From Sphingomonas brevis (GTDB lineage: Bacteria; Pseudomonadota; Alphaproteobacteria; Sphingomonadales; Sphingomonadaceae): a stretch of 64,000 nt of DNA. Shown here one piece after another: positions 17,049-25,824 of the stretch. The stretch spans positions 744,001 through 808,000 of the forward strand of contig NZ_JAMGBB010000001.1 in assembly GCF_023516505.1 (NCBI RefSeq), written 5' to 3'. The notes beneath the pieces were generated by a model. It saw nothing but the letters and a program-made list of their open reading frames with translations. It was not told the origin of the DNA and did not search any database. A program made the position numbers and the translations under genes. Each line of letters begins with the position of its first letter. The stretch's first letter is position 1.

Positions 17049-19202
17049 ATGCGTCGCGGCCTTTCCGCTTGCAGTTTCATTGCTTTGTCGACTGCTCTTG
17101 TTCCACCCGCTTCCGCCCAGCAGGGCGATGCGCCGGTCGCCGCCGCGCCCGCATCCAAGGCAACGCGGACGACTGCATATCAGGCCGCCTTCTTTGCCCA
17201 ATATGCGCCGCGCACCGCGCTCGACATTGCCCGCCAGGTGCCGGGGTTCGCGCTGGACCTTGGCGACCAGGACACCCGCGGCTTCGCCGGCGCCGCCGGC
17301 AACGTCGTCATCAATGGCGCGCGGCCGAGCTCCAAGGCGGAGTCGCTGGAAACCACCCTCGCCCGAATCCCGGCCAATCGAGTGGTCAGGGTGGAGGTCG
17401 GGCCCGGGGATCTTTACGGCTCGGAATATTCGACCAAGAGCCAGGTCCTGAACGTCATCCTGTCTGCCGCCGGTGGCATCGACGGCAATATCACCGCCTC
17501 GGCGCGCCGGCTCTACACCGGCAAGGTCGTGCCCGACGGCTCGGTCTCGGCGCTGATCCGCAAAGGCTCGTCGAGCATCAACCTGTCGGCTGGCTTCGCA
17601 AACGCCCTCAACCATGAGGAAGGCACCGACACGCTCCGCGACGCCGATACCGGCGAACTGCTCGAATTCCGCCGCAAGCATAACAGCTATCACGACTTCA
17701 ATCCTTATGTGTCGGGTAGCTGGGCGCTGGAGAAATCGAGCAACGAGGCCTACCGCCTCAATGCGCGCTGGTCGCCGGGTCAGTTCGACCTCAAGCAGCG
17801 CAACCATGTAACGCCGACCGGTTCGCCCGAGCGCGACGACGACCTGATCCAGGATTTCGACAATCCGGTGTTCGAGCTTGGCGGTGACGTCACCCAGCCG
17901 CTGGCCGGCGGCGCGGTCAAGCTTGTCGGCCTCGCCACCCGCCGCAAGCGTGACTGGCTGGAGCGCTATCGCTTGCGCACAGAAGGCGGAGAGGATGTGC
18001 TCGGTGGCTCGGAACAACTTCAGGACGCCCAGCGCAACGAGACCATTCTTCGGGTGAACTGGACGCGGTCCGACCTTGGCGGATTTTCCGTGGAAACTGG
18101 CATTGAAGGCGCGCTCAACACGCTCGATCATCAGGTCCAGCTGTTCCGCTTCGGCGCGGATGGAGAGTTGGACCCCGTCGACCTCGCCGTCGACCAGGCG
18201 GACGTGAAGGAAAAGCGCGCCGAGGCCTTTGTTCGGGTTGGCCGCCAGCTGTCGAATTCGATCCGTGTCGATGCCGGCGTGAACTATGAATATTCCAAGA
18301 TCAGCGTCCGCGGCGACGTCGACCTCGACCGCGATCCGCTTCGGTTCTGGAAGCCGAGCCTGACGTTCGACTGGAAGGGCGGCAAGGGCTGGCATGGCCA
18401 GCTGTCGGTCCGGCGCACAGTCGCCCAGCTCGACTTCTACGACTTCATAAGTTCGGCCGAATTGTCGGCCGACCGAATCAATGGCGGCAACCCGAATCTG
18501 GTGCCGCAGCAGACCTGGGAGTTTCGCGGAACGCTCGAGCATCCCTTGCTCGGAGAGGGCCTCGCCAAGCTCGATGTCGGCTATGACCTCGTCAATGACT
18601 TCCAGGACCGTGTGCTGATCTGCGACCCGCTGCACCCCGAGGATTGCTTCGACGCCCCTGGTAACCTCGGCACCGGCAAGCGTTACTTCGCCCGCCTGAC
18701 GCTCGACGCCCCGCTGGCCCAGATCGGCCTCAACGGCGTCCGCGTGAAGTTCGACGGTACCATCCAGCGGACCCGGGTCGAGGACCCGATCAGCGGCGAA
18801 CAGCGCAACTGGTCCGACTTCTTCCCCGATTGGCAGTGGAACATCGACGTCCGCCACGACATCGGCAACTTCTCCTATGGGTTCAACATCGCCGACCGCG
18901 ACCGCTTCACCTTCTTCCGCACCGATGAGTTCGATACCAATTGGAACGGCGGCGTCTACATGACCGCGTTCGTCGAATATCGGCCGCGGGCCGGAACGAC
19001 GATCACGCTCGATCTCGATAACGCCATCGAGACCCCCGGCCTGCGAGAGCGGCTGATCTTCGATCCCCATCGCGGAGCGGCCGATCCGTTCGTCATCGAC
19101 GAGTTCAGGGAGCGCAACCGTCACCTCAACTTCGGCTTGACCCTGAGGCAGAGCTTCGGTGGCGGCGGCTCAAGCTCGAGCGGCGGGGGTGGCGCCAATT
19201 AG
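17049..19202 (+). CDS. TonB-dependent outer-membrane receptor
   Basis: This 717-residue outer-membrane protein starts with a signal peptide (MRRGLSACSFIALSTALVPPASAQ). A TonB-box-like start and plug follow (TALDIARQVPGFALD, GAAGNVVINGARPSSK, LARIPANRVVRVEVGPGDLYG), then a long beta-barrel rich in alternating strands. The barrel ends in LTLRQSF, the usual aromatic-terminated last strand, but a 14-residue Gly/Ser tail ending in Asn extends past it, which is unusual for BAM substrates. A good Shine-Dalgarno (AGGGG) precedes the ATG. No neighbouring transport gene reveals the ligand. A 728-residue open frame on the opposite strand is a shadow. Confidence 0.9.
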   Translation: MRRGLSACSFIALSTALVPPASAQQGDAPVAAAPASKATRTTAYQAAFFAQYAPRTALDIARQVPGFALDLGDQDTRGFAGAAGNVVINGARPSSKAESLETTLARIPANRVVRVEVGPGDLYGSEYSTKSQVLNVILSAAGGIDGNITASARRLYTGKVVPDGSVSALIRKGSSSINLSAGFANALNHEEGTDTLRDADTGELLEFRRKHNSYHDFNPYVSGSWALEKSSNEAYRLNARWSPGQFDLKQRNHVTPTGSPERDDDLIQDFDNPVFELGGDVTQPLAGGAVKLVGLATRRKRDWLERYRLRTEGGEDVLGGSEQLQDAQRNETILRVNWTRSDLGGFSVETGIEGALNTLDHQVQLFRFGADGELDPVDLAVDQADVKEKRAEAFVRVGRQLSNSIRVDAGVNYEYSKISVRGDVDLDRDPLRFWKPSLTFDWKGGKGWHGQLSVRRTVAQLDFYDFISSAELSADRINGGNPNLVPQQTWEFRGTLEHPLLGEGLAKLDVGYDLVNDFQDRVLICDPLHPEDCFDAPGNLGTGKRYFARLTLDAPLAQIGLNGVRVKFDGTIQRTRVEDPISGEQRNWSDFFPDWQWNIDVRHDIGNFSYGFNIADRDRFTFFRTDEFDTNWNGGVYMTAFVEYRPRAGTTITLDLDNAIETPGLRERLIFDPHRGAADPFVIDEFRERNRHLNFGLTLRQSFGGGGSSSSGGGGAN

Positions 19203-19218
19203 CCAGCATCGCTAAAGG
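19190..19218 (+). promoter_or_regulatory. Weak putative gcdH promoter
   Basis: TGGCGC at 19190-19195 and TAAAGG at 19213-19218 are 17 bp apart, at the end of the receptor gene. The -10 fits the window's recurring TA..GG type, but the -35 is poor. The transcript would start about 28 bases before the GTG at 19254. Confidence 0.3.
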
Positions 19219-19253
19219 GCGCCCACACACACCTCATTACCCTGGAGCAACAA

Positions 19254-20444
19254 GTGGGCGAGCCTGCCATCCTGCCGTTCGACTGGGCCGATCCGTTCGA
19301 CCTCAATCATCAGCTGACCGACGAAGAGCGGATGGTCCGCGATACGGCGGAGGCTTTCGCCCAGGACAATCTGCAGCCGCGGGTCACCGAAGCCTATCTC
19401 AATGAGAATTTCGACCGCGAGATCATGCGCGAGATGGGCAATCTCGGCCTGTTGGGTGCGACCATCGCCCCCGAATATGGCGGCGCCGGCCTCGGCTACG
19501 TCAGCTATGGCTTGATCGCCCGCGCGGTCGAGCGGGTCGACAGCGGCTACCGCTCGGCGATGTCGGTGCAGAGCTCGCTCGTGATGCATCCCATCAACGC
19601 CTACGGCTCCGAGGAACAGCGCAGGAAGTACCTTCCCGGACTCGCCAAGGGCGATCTGGTCGGTTGCTTCGGCCTGACCGAGCCCGACAGCGGCTCCGAC
19701 CCGGGCAGCATGCGTACCCGCGCCACCAAGACGCCAAGCGGCTACAAGCTGACCGGCAACAAGATGTGGATCACCAACTCGCCGATCGCGGACGTGTTCG
19801 TGGTCTGGGCCAAGTCCGAAGAGCATGGCGGCGCGATCCGCGGCTTCGTCCTCGAGAAGGGCATGCCCGGCCTTTCCGCGCCAAAGATCAAGGAAAAGCT
19901 TTCGCTTCGTGCTTCGATCACCGGCGAAATCGTGATGGACGAGGTCGAAGTCGGCGAAGACGCCCTGCTTCCCAACGTCTCGGGCCTCAAGGGTCCGTTC
20001 GGTTGCCTCAATCGTGCCCGCTACGGCATCGGCTGGGGCGCGATGGGCGCCGCTGAAGCCTGCTACGCGGCCGCGCGCCAGTACACCCTCGACCGGGCCC
20101 AGTTCGGCAAGCCCCTCGCCTCCAACCAGCTGGTTCAGCTGAAGCTCGCCAACATGATCACCGAGATCACGCTCGGCCTCCAGGCGGCGCTGCGCGTCGG
20201 CCGCCGGCTCGAAGCGGGTGAACTGATCCCCGAGGCGATCAGCCTCATCAAACGCAACAATTGCGGCAAGGCGCTGGATATCGCCCGGATGGCCCGCGAC
20301 ATGCATGGCGGCAACGGCATCTCGGCGGAATTCCACGTGATGCGCCATGCCGCGAACCTGGAGACGGTCAATACTTATGAGGGCACGCATGACGTCCATG
20401 CGCTGATCCTCGGCCGCGCGATCACGGGAATTCCCGCCTTCTAG
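19254..20444 (+). CDS. gcdH: Glutaryl-CoA dehydrogenase
   Basis: This 396-residue FAD acyl-CoA dehydrogenase oxidises and decarboxylates glutaryl-CoA to crotonyl-CoA in lysine and tryptophan breakdown. Landmarks are [23 protein letters not shown], and the catalytic base Glu376 in [20 protein letters not shown], a tail characteristic of GCDH rather than other family members. It starts with GTG at 19254, behind GGAG. It stands alone between the receptor and a convergent acetyltransferase, with 25 bp to the latter. Confidence 0.93.
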   Translation: MGEPAILPFDWADPFDLNHQLTDEERMVRDTAEAFAQDNLQPRVTEAYLNENFDREIMREMGNLGLLGATIAPEYGGAGLGYVSYGLIARAVERVDSGYRSAMSVQSSLVMHPINAYGSEEQRRKYLPGLAKGDLVGCFGLTEPDSGSDPGSMRTRATKTPSGYKLTGNKMWITNSPIADVFVVWAKSEEHGGAIRGFVLEKGMPGLSAPKIKEKLSLRASITGEIVMDEVEVGEDALLPNVSGLKGPFGCLNRARYGIGWGAMGAAEACYAAARQYTLDRAQFGKPLASNQLVQLKLANMITEITLGLQAALRVGRRLEAGELIPEAISLIKRNNCGKALDIARMARDMHGGNGISAEFHVMRHAANLETVNTYEGTHDVHALILGRAITGIPAF

Positions 20445-20469
20445 GCCGGAACTCCAGCGGTCTGCCGAG

Positions 20470-20997
20470 TTACCACGCCGGGCGTTTCAGCACCCAGGTT
20501 GGATCGCCGTGATAATCGGCCTGGTGCAGCCGATCGAACCCAAGCTTATCCGCGAGTTTCAATGAAGGTTCATTGGCGGGGGCGATGATTGCCCAGATCG
20601 GCGTCGGATCGAGGTTGGTTTTGGCCCATTCGATCACTGCACGACACGCTTCGCCGGCCATCCCTTGGCCATGAACTTCCTTGGCGAAGATCCAGCCCAT
20701 TTCCGGATCGTCGCCGAATTCAGGGTCAAGCCCGCGCCAGGCAGTAAACAGCCCGGCATTGCCGACCAGCTTGGCGTCGCTCTTTCGCTCGACCGCCCAA
20801 GTGCCGAAACCGTTGATTTCCCAGCCGCCGACCGCGGCCAGCAGGCGACGCCAGCAATCCTCCTGCCCCATCGGCTCGGGGCCGAAGTGTCGGTGAACGT
20901 CCGGATGCTGGAGAAGGGCGTGGTAAGGACGAAAATCGTCCTTGCGCCATGCGCGCAGGCGAAGGCGCTCGGTCTCTACAACCGGCGCCTTTGTCAT
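20470..20997 (-). CDS. GNAT-family N-acetyltransferase (RimJ/RimL-like)
   Basis: This 175-residue single-domain acetyltransferase starts with TERLRLRAWRKDDF, typical of the RimJ/RimL subgroup. It has the acetyl-CoA motif A region (GWIFAKEVHGQGMAGEACRAVIEWA) and the late motif NEPSLKLADKLGF. The substrate cannot be predicted. It lies downstream of rpmE on the same strand, 60 bp away, with an inverted repeat between them. Confidence 0.88.
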   Translation of the reverse strand: MTKAPVVETERLRLRAWRKDDFRPYHALLQHPDVHRHFGPEPMGQEDCWRRLLAAVGGWEINGFGTWAVERKSDAKLVGNAGLFTAWRGLDPEFGDDPEMGWIFAKEVHGQGMAGEACRAVIEWAKTNLDPTPIWAIIAPANEPSLKLADKLGFDRLHQADYHGDPTWVLKRPAW

Positions 20998-21030
20998 GCT
21001 TGTTGCAGCTCTTGGTTGAGTAACGTGCTC

Positions 21031-21049
21031 ATCAGTCCCCCGGACTGAT
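21031..21049. terminator. Inverted repeat after rpmE, terminator-like without a T-run
   Basis: ATCAGTCC and GGACTGAT form a perfect 8-bp stem with a 3-base loop, 9 bp downstream of the rpmE stop. No T-run follows on either strand, so it is not a canonical intrinsic terminator. It may mark the end of rpmE mRNA or protect it. Confidence 0.35.
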
Positions 21050-21057
21050 TGCGCGCG

Positions 21058-21288
21058 TTACTTCTTGGCCAGGGACAGGCCGCCGAAGCGCTTGTTGAAG
21101 CGCGCAACCTGGCCGCCGGTGTCGAGCATGCGGCTGTTGCCACCGGTCCACGCCGGATGAGCCGAGGGATCAATGTCGAGGTGCAACGTGTCGCCCTCTT
21201 TGCCCCAGGTCGAACGGGTCTGGTACTTGGTGCCATCGGTCATCTCGACGGTGATGAAGTGATAATCGGGGTGCGTCCCGCTCTTCAT
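21058..21288 (-). CDS. rpmE: 50S ribosomal protein L31
   Basis: This 76-residue ribosomal protein has the type A start [20 protein letters not shown] and the C-terminal RFNKRFGG. It lacks the CxxC pair of zinc-binding (C+) L31, so it is the zinc-independent (C-) variant. It is transcribed away from the btu operon from a promoter whose -35 overlaps that of the btu leader. Confidence 0.95.
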   Translation of the reverse strand: MKSGTHPDYHFITVEMTDGTKYQTRSTWGKEGDTLHLDIDPSAHPAWTGGNSRMLDTGGQVARFNKRFGGLSLAKK

Positions 21289-21342
21289 GACAAATTCCTT
21301 GTAAATTGGCTGGTTCCGACCAGCCTCAAGAAGTGAAGCGCG

Positions 21343-21371
21343 CCCCTAGCTTATGCCGCCTCGCTTGACAA
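21343..21371 (-). promoter_or_regulatory. Putative rpmE promoter
   Basis: On the minus strand TTGTCA (21366-21371) and TAGGGG (21343-21348) are separated by exactly 17 bp. The predicted start leaves a leader of about 48 nt before the rpmE ATG. The same CTTGACAAG block supplies a perfect TTGACA (21365-21370) on the plus strand for the riboswitch transcript, although no good -10 is seen for that direction. Confidence 0.55.
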
Positions 21372-21394
21372 GTTGCAGTCAGCCGGAGCAGTTC

Positions 21395-21616
21395 GCCCAC
21401 AGCGACCAGGGTCTCCTGCCGTAATGGCGGGAGCGAAGGGGGAAGCCGGCGAACATCCGGCACTGTGCCCGCAACTGTGATCTCAGCATCCGCTGAGCGT
21501 AGTCAGATACCCGCCTTGGCCCGTCGTCCGTTTCCTCGGCCGGGACCAGCCTTGGGACGTGGGTCAGACCACGCCTCAACGGCGCGCGCCTTCCCTCCGT
21601 GACGACATGTCATGGA
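21395..21616 (+). promoter_or_regulatory. Cobalamin (AdoCbl-type) riboswitch controlling btuBFCD
   Basis: The leader contains the conserved cobalamin aptamer landmarks. These are GGTCTCCTG pairing with GGCGGGAGC (about 21409-21434), the core GGGAAGCCGG with CATCCGGCACTGTGCCCGCAACTGTGA close behind (to about 21480), and the B12-box-like AGTCAGATACCCGCC near 21501-21515. The expression platform ends in hairpins at 21558-21573 (CGTGG/CCACG) and 21597-21615 (CCGTGAC/GTCATGG). The second abuts the btuB ribosome binding site (GGAAGAGAAGGA), and no T-run is present. That suggests control of translation. The whole 21289-21631 gap is explained by the rpmE promoter and this element. Confidence 0.9.
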
Positions 21617-21631
21617 AGAGAAGGACTGCAA

Positions 21632-23455
21632 ATGATTGATTTTCAAGCGATAGAACCACCAGCAATCGTCGTCACCGCGTCACGTGCCGAGGAAAGCATA
21701 TCGGACACGCCGGCCAGCGTAACGGTGATCGACGAAAAGCGCATCGAGCGTCTTGGAGCGCCATCCATACCTGAATTGCTGCGGCTCGTGCCGTCGGTCG
21801 CCGTCGGCGTCAGCGGACCCGCCGGCTCTCTTACTCAAGTGCGCATTCGCGGTGCCGAGGCCAATCACAGCCTGCTGTTCGTGGAAGGCATCCGCGCCAA
21901 CGACCCGGCTTCCGGCAATGAGCCTCGGTTCGAGCTCCTGAACGCCGACCTCGCCAGCCGCATCGAGATCGTTCGCGGCCCGCAATCGGCGCTGTGGGGC
22001 TCCGAAGCGATCGGCGGGGTTGTGGCGGTAAGCGGACCGGCGCCGGGAGCCGGCGGCAGCCAGGCTTTTGTCGAAGGCGGCAGCCATTCGACTTGGCGTG
22101 GCGCGGGTCGTACCGAGGCAGGCGATGCCGATGGCGGCATTTCCATTGGCATTGCCGGGCAGCGCAGTGACGGAATCGACAGTTTCGACGGCGATGGCGA
22201 CCGGGACGGCTATTACAACTACGGTCTTCGAATGGCCGGGCGTTACCGCGCCGCCCCTTCCCTGCTGATCGGAACGTCGGGCTTCGCGATCAAGGGCAAG
22301 AGCGAGTTTGACGGCTTCCTCAGCGCCTTCCCCTTCCCCCATGGAGACACTCTGGACAAAAGCCGCACTGGGATGGCTGCCGGCAGGCTGTTTGCGGAAT
22401 ATGGCCAGCGCGAAACCAGCTATGCGATCGCATCCGCCGGCCTGCTCGGCTCGTCCAATCGCAACTATCTCGACGATGAATTCCTCAACAAGACCACCGC
22501 CCACAGGCGAACATTATCGCTTGAAGGCGGGCACCGGCTAGGGAAGCATCAGCTGATCGGCGCGATCGAGAGTGAGCGCGAGACCTTCGAGGCTCGTGGC
22601 AACTATCCCAACCAGGACCAGGCCCGGCACCATGAATCGCTGACGCTGGAATGGCGGGCAGCCGATATCGGTCCGGTGAGCGGCGGCGTTGCGGTCCGCC
22701 ACGACATCTTCTCCCGCTTCAAGGACGCCACCAGCATTCGCGCCTCGCTGAGGGCCGACGTCGGGCATGGGATTTCGCTCGCCGCCAGCTACGGCGATGG
22801 CATTTCCCAACCCACATTCTTCGACCTGTTTGGCTTTTCGCCCGACCGGTTCGTCGGCAATCCCGCACTCAAGCCGGAATCAAGCCGCGGCGGCGAAGTT
22901 TCGCTGCGCTATGCCACCGACCAGATCGGCGGAGCGCTGACTTACTTTCACCAACGGCTCAAGGATGAGATCGCGACGATCTTCCTGCCTGACTTCACGT
23001 CGACGGCAATAAACGCCGAGGGCAAGAGCAAGCGCCAGGGCGTCGAATTGGAAGGCTATTATCAGCCGTGGGCGGCCCTTCGCCTGACCGTCAACTACGC
23101 ATGGCTGGATGCCAGCGAACCGCAAGTTGGCGGCGGTCAGCTCAGGGAGACACGCCGTCCCAAGCATAGCGGGAGCGTGGCCCTCGATGGCGCCAAGGGC
23201 CGACTAAGCTATGGCGCGGCAATCGCCTATACCGGCGAGCGTACGGATGATGATTTCGACTTCTTCCCGGCCGAGTCGGTCCGGCTTGACGCTTATTGGC
23301 TGGCCAGCGCGAAAGTCGCCTATCGCCTGACCGACCGGATCGAAGCGCATCTGCGCGTCGCCAATGCCTTCGACGACGATTATCAGGATGTATTCGGCTA
23401 TCGGACTGAAGGGAGGAGTGTCTTTGGCGGGCTTCGCGTCGCTCTTGGCGACTAG
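21632..23455 (+). CDS. btuB: BtuB-like TonB-dependent cobalamin receptor, no visible signal peptide
   Basis: The product of about 607 residues is a TonB-dependent receptor placed directly behind a cobalamin riboswitch. It has a plug (VVTASRAEESISDTPASVTVIDEKRIE, TQVRIRGAEANHSLLFVEGIRAND, IEIVRGPQSALWGSEAIGGVV) and a barrel ending GYRTEGRSVFGGLRVALGD. The likely start is ATG at 21632 behind AGAAGGA. A GTG at 21599 would add 11 polar residues. Neither start gives a hydrophobic signal peptide, although the mature-like sequence begins at once. Export is therefore unexplained: either the true start is elsewhere or the 5' end was altered. It is followed by btuF, C and D. Confidence 0.88.
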   Translation: MIDFQAIEPPAIVVTASRAEESISDTPASVTVIDEKRIERLGAPSIPELLRLVPSVAVGVSGPAGSLTQVRIRGAEANHSLLFVEGIRANDPASGNEPRFELLNADLASRIEIVRGPQSALWGSEAIGGVVAVSGPAPGAGGSQAFVEGGSHSTWRGAGRTEAGDADGGISIGIAGQRSDGIDSFDGDGDRDGYYNYGLRMAGRYRAAPSLLIGTSGFAIKGKSEFDGFLSAFPFPHGDTLDKSRTGMAAGRLFAEYGQRETSYAIASAGLLGSSNRNYLDDEFLNKTTAHRRTLSLEGGHRLGKHQLIGAIESERETFEARGNYPNQDQARHHESLTLEWRAADIGPVSGGVAVRHDIFSRFKDATSIRASLRADVGHGISLAASYGDGISQPTFFDLFGFSPDRFVGNPALKPESSRGGEVSLRYATDQIGGALTYFHQRLKDEIATIFLPDFTSTAINAEGKSKRQGVELEGYYQPWAALRLTVNYAWLDASEPQVGGGQLRETRRPKHSGSVALDGAKGRLSYGAAIAYTGERTDDDFDFFPAESVRLDAYWLASAKVAYRLTDRIEAHLRVANAFDDDYQDVFGYRTEGRSVFGGLRVALGD

Positions 23456-24173
23456 CGCTGCCCTGAGGGTGGCATCGCTCAACATGTGCGCTGACGAATA
23501 TCTCCTGCTGCTGGCCAGGCCGCAGGAGATCGCCAGTGTCAGCCGATTGTCGCGCGATCCGGCGGACTCGTCGCTTTGGCGCCTCGGGCAACGCTATCCT
23601 GGCAATCGCGGCGACCTTGAAAGTGCCTTAAGAACTAGGCCCAACTTGTTGATTACAATGGGCGGAGGCGGAAAATCGACGGTGATGATCGCCAGGCAGA
23701 TGGGCCTTAGGACGCTCGACCTGCCCTATCCGGCGACCATCGCCGATATTTCAAACAGCATGACATTGGTTGCCCGTGCATTGGGCGATGAAAGCCGCGC
23801 GCTCCCCTGGAAGGCGAAGCTGGCCGGCCTCCGGCGATCCGCACCGCCCGCCCGTGACGCCATTTTCCTCGGCGCCGGTGGCAATAGCGTCGCCGCCCGA
23901 TCGGTCGAGGCGGAATGGATGCGGATGGGCGGGCTCGAGCAACGTGCGCTGCCCGGCGGTCGTGCCACGCTTGAACAGCTGGCGATGAACCCGCCCGCTG
24001 TCTTGCTACGCTCGACCTATCGCCGTTCCGAGCGGTCGCTGGGCCAGGTTTGGCTCGAGCATCCGCTGGCCAGCCCGAAGGTATCGAAGATCGTCACCAT
24101 CGACGGCCGTCCCTGGACCTGTGCCGGTCCATTGATGCTGGGCGAGGTCGAGCGCCTGCGGAGCGCCTTGTGA
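23424..24173 (+). CDS. btuF: BtuF-like periplasmic cobalamin-binding protein
   Basis: This protein of about 249 residues belongs to the helical-backbone substrate-binding family. The start of the mature part (LRVASLNMCADEYLLLLA, IASVSRLSRDP) is characteristic of BtuF-like proteins, and the chain continues with a helical linker and a second lobe. The start is uncertain. TTG at 23424 has an ideal GGGAGGA 6 nt upstream, but ATG at 23388 or 23364 would add a lysine/arginine-bearing n-region before the hydrophobic stretch GFASLLATSAAL and so a better signal peptide. All options overlap the btuB end. It couples to btuC by a GTGA overlap. Confidence 0.82.
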   Translation: MAGFASLLATSAALRVASLNMCADEYLLLLARPQEIASVSRLSRDPADSSLWRLGQRYPGNRGDLESALRTRPNLLITMGGGGKSTVMIARQMGLRTLDLPYPATIADISNSMTLVARALGDESRALPWKAKLAGLRRSAPPARDAIFLGAGGNSVAARSVEAEWMRMGGLEQRALPGGRATLEQLAMNPPAVLLRSTYRRSERSLGQVWLEHPLASPKVSKIVTIDGRPWTCAGPLMLGEVERLRSAL

Positions 24174-25126
24174 AGGCCTTGCTGGCAATTGGGTTATTGC
24201 TCGCGATTGCGGCGCATCTGCTCTTGCCGCTGGGCCCGCTGGCCGAGGCCCGGGCCATCAATCCCGATCTGGCCGACCTGATCCTGGTCCAGCTTCGCCT
24301 GCCGCGGACCCTGCTGGTGCTTGGGTACGGCGCGGTACTGGGGATCAGTGGCGCGGCCCTGCAGGCAATATTCGCAAACCCTCTCGCCTCGCCCGACATC
24401 AGCGGGGCATCGAGCGGAGCGGCACTGGGCGCCGTCGTTGGCGGCTATTGGCTTGGCCTTACCCAGCCGCTGCTGCTGGCGGCCTGCGGCGCCATCGGCG
24501 CGATCGGCACGCTGGCGCTGCTGGTCACACTAGCCGGGCGCAGGGCTGACACGACCACCTTGCTTCTGGCCGGTCTTGCCATTTCACTCGCCGCAGGGGC
24601 CGCGACCAGCCTTGCCCTCGCGCTCGCCCCTTCGCCCTTTGCATTTTACGACGCCTATGATTGGCTGATGGGCAATTTCGCCGACCGTAGCCTCGCCCAG
24701 GCAGCCGCGGCGCTCATCCCGGCGGCGATTGCCTCCGCCCTGCTGCTGCGCCGTGCCCGGGCGCTCGACCTGACCGCGCTTGGCGAAGACGTCTCTGCTT
24801 CGCTCGGCCTGAAGCCGCGCCGCCTCGCCCTGGAGGTGATCGCTCTCTCCGCAATTGCAGTTGGCGCTTGCGTTTCCGTCGCCGGGGCGATCGGCTTCGT
24901 TGGATTGGTCGCCCCGGTGTTTGGCCGTACGCTCAGCCGTGGGCACCCCGGTTCGGCGATGGTCCCCGCTGCATTGATCGGCGCTATCCTGCTCGCGGCT
25001 GCCGACCTGGTCGTCCGCGCGGTGCCGCTCGACCGTCCGATCCCGGTCGGCGTCGTCACCGCTCTGTTCGGCACCCCTCTGTTCGTCTGGCTGGTGGTGA
25101 CCATGCGGAGGAGGGTGACGGCATGA
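24170..25126 (+). CDS. btuC: BtuC-like FecCD-family ABC permease
   Basis: This 318-residue polytopic membrane protein has about nine or ten hydrophobic helices. The FecCD signature GYGAVLGISGAALQAIFANPLASPDISG precedes GAALGAVVGG, and the cytoplasmic coupling segment ALGEDVSASLGLKPRR and AIGFVGLVAPVFGRTL are present. It starts with GTG at 24170 (overlap GTGA with btuF) and ends in ATGA with btuD. With BtuD it should import B12 from the periplasm. Confidence 0.93.
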   Translation: MKALLAIGLLLAIAAHLLLPLGPLAEARAINPDLADLILVQLRLPRTLLVLGYGAVLGISGAALQAIFANPLASPDISGASSGAALGAVVGGYWLGLTQPLLLAACGAIGAIGTLALLVTLAGRRADTTTLLLAGLAISLAAGAATSLALALAPSPFAFYDAYDWLMGNFADRSLAQAAAALIPAAIASALLLRRARALDLTALGEDVSASLGLKPRRLALEVIALSAIAVGACVSVAGAIGFVGLVAPVFGRTLSRGHPGSAMVPAALIGAILLAAADLVVRAVPLDRPIPVGVVTALFGTPLFVWLVVTMRRRVTA

Positions 25127-25824
25127 CGTCACTTGCCGCCCGCCAGGTCGCGATTCCCGGCCGCCTCGAACCGACCAACCTCGACGTCCGGGCGGGCGAG
25201 CTGGTCGCGCTGGTTGGTCCCAACGGTGGCGGCAAGACCAGCCTTCTGCGTGCCCTCGCCCGGATCGAAGGCGCTGCGGGCGTCGTCGCGATCGACGGCG
25301 AGGATCTCGATCAGGCGCCCATCGCCCGCCGCCGCAGGCTGCTGTCCTTCCTCCCGGCCTCGCGCGACGTGACCTGGCCGATTGCCGCCCGTGACGTCAT
25401 TGCTCTCGGGCTCGACCGCCGGGATGACTGCCGGATCGACGAGCTCATCTCACTGCTGGAACTCGAGCGCATGGCGGACCGCCCGGTCAATCGCCTGTCG
25501 ACCGGCGAACGCGCTCGAATCCTTCTCGCCCGCGCGATGGTTGGAAACCCCCAAGTCCTATTGTTGGACGAGCCTCTGTCCAATCTCGATCCCTATTGGG
25601 TCATCCACATCATCGAGGTCCTGGAAAATATCGCCCGGTCCGGTCAGTCGGTCCTCGTCGCGGTTCATGACCTTGCTCAGCTCAGCCATTTCAGCCGGGC
25701 GCTCCTGATTGCCGATGGCAAGGTCCAGATGGACGAAGCGCCCGCCAGCCTGACGGCCAGCGAGCGCTTCGAGGAAGTCTTCAGGATACGGCCCGCAAAC
25801 GGCGGTTGGACCATCAAGCGCTAG
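25123..25824 (+). CDS. btuD: BtuD-like ABC transporter ATPase
   Basis: This 233-residue ATPase has Walker [13 protein letters not shown], signature [15 protein letters not shown], Walker [13 protein letters not shown] and the switch histidine in VAVHDLAQ. It is shorter than many FecE-type ATPases at the N-terminus. The ATG at 25123 overlaps the btuC stop (ATGA). It is the last gene of the riboswitch-controlled operon, and its final 11 bases overlap the convergent fabZ gene. Confidence 0.92.
   Translation: MTSLAARQVAIPGRLEPTNLDVRAGELVALVGPNGGGKTSLLRALARIEGAAGVVAIDGEDLDQAPIARRRRLLSFLPASRDVTWPIAARDVIALGLDRRDDCRIDELISLLELERMADRPVNRLSTGERARILLARAMVGNPQVLLLDEPLSNLDPYWVIHIIEVLENIARSGQSVLVAVHDLAQLSHFSRALLIADGKVQMDEAPASLTASERFEEVFRIRPANGGWTIKR

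Noticed and set aside
16938-19124. 728-codon open frame antisense to the TonB receptor
   Set aside because: High-GC shadow: the plus-strand frame has a signal peptide, plug and barrel motifs, while the minus frame is Arg/Gly/Val-rich without any domain.
21031-21049. Canonical intrinsic terminator for rpmE
   Set aside because: The stem is perfect, but there is no T-run on either strand.
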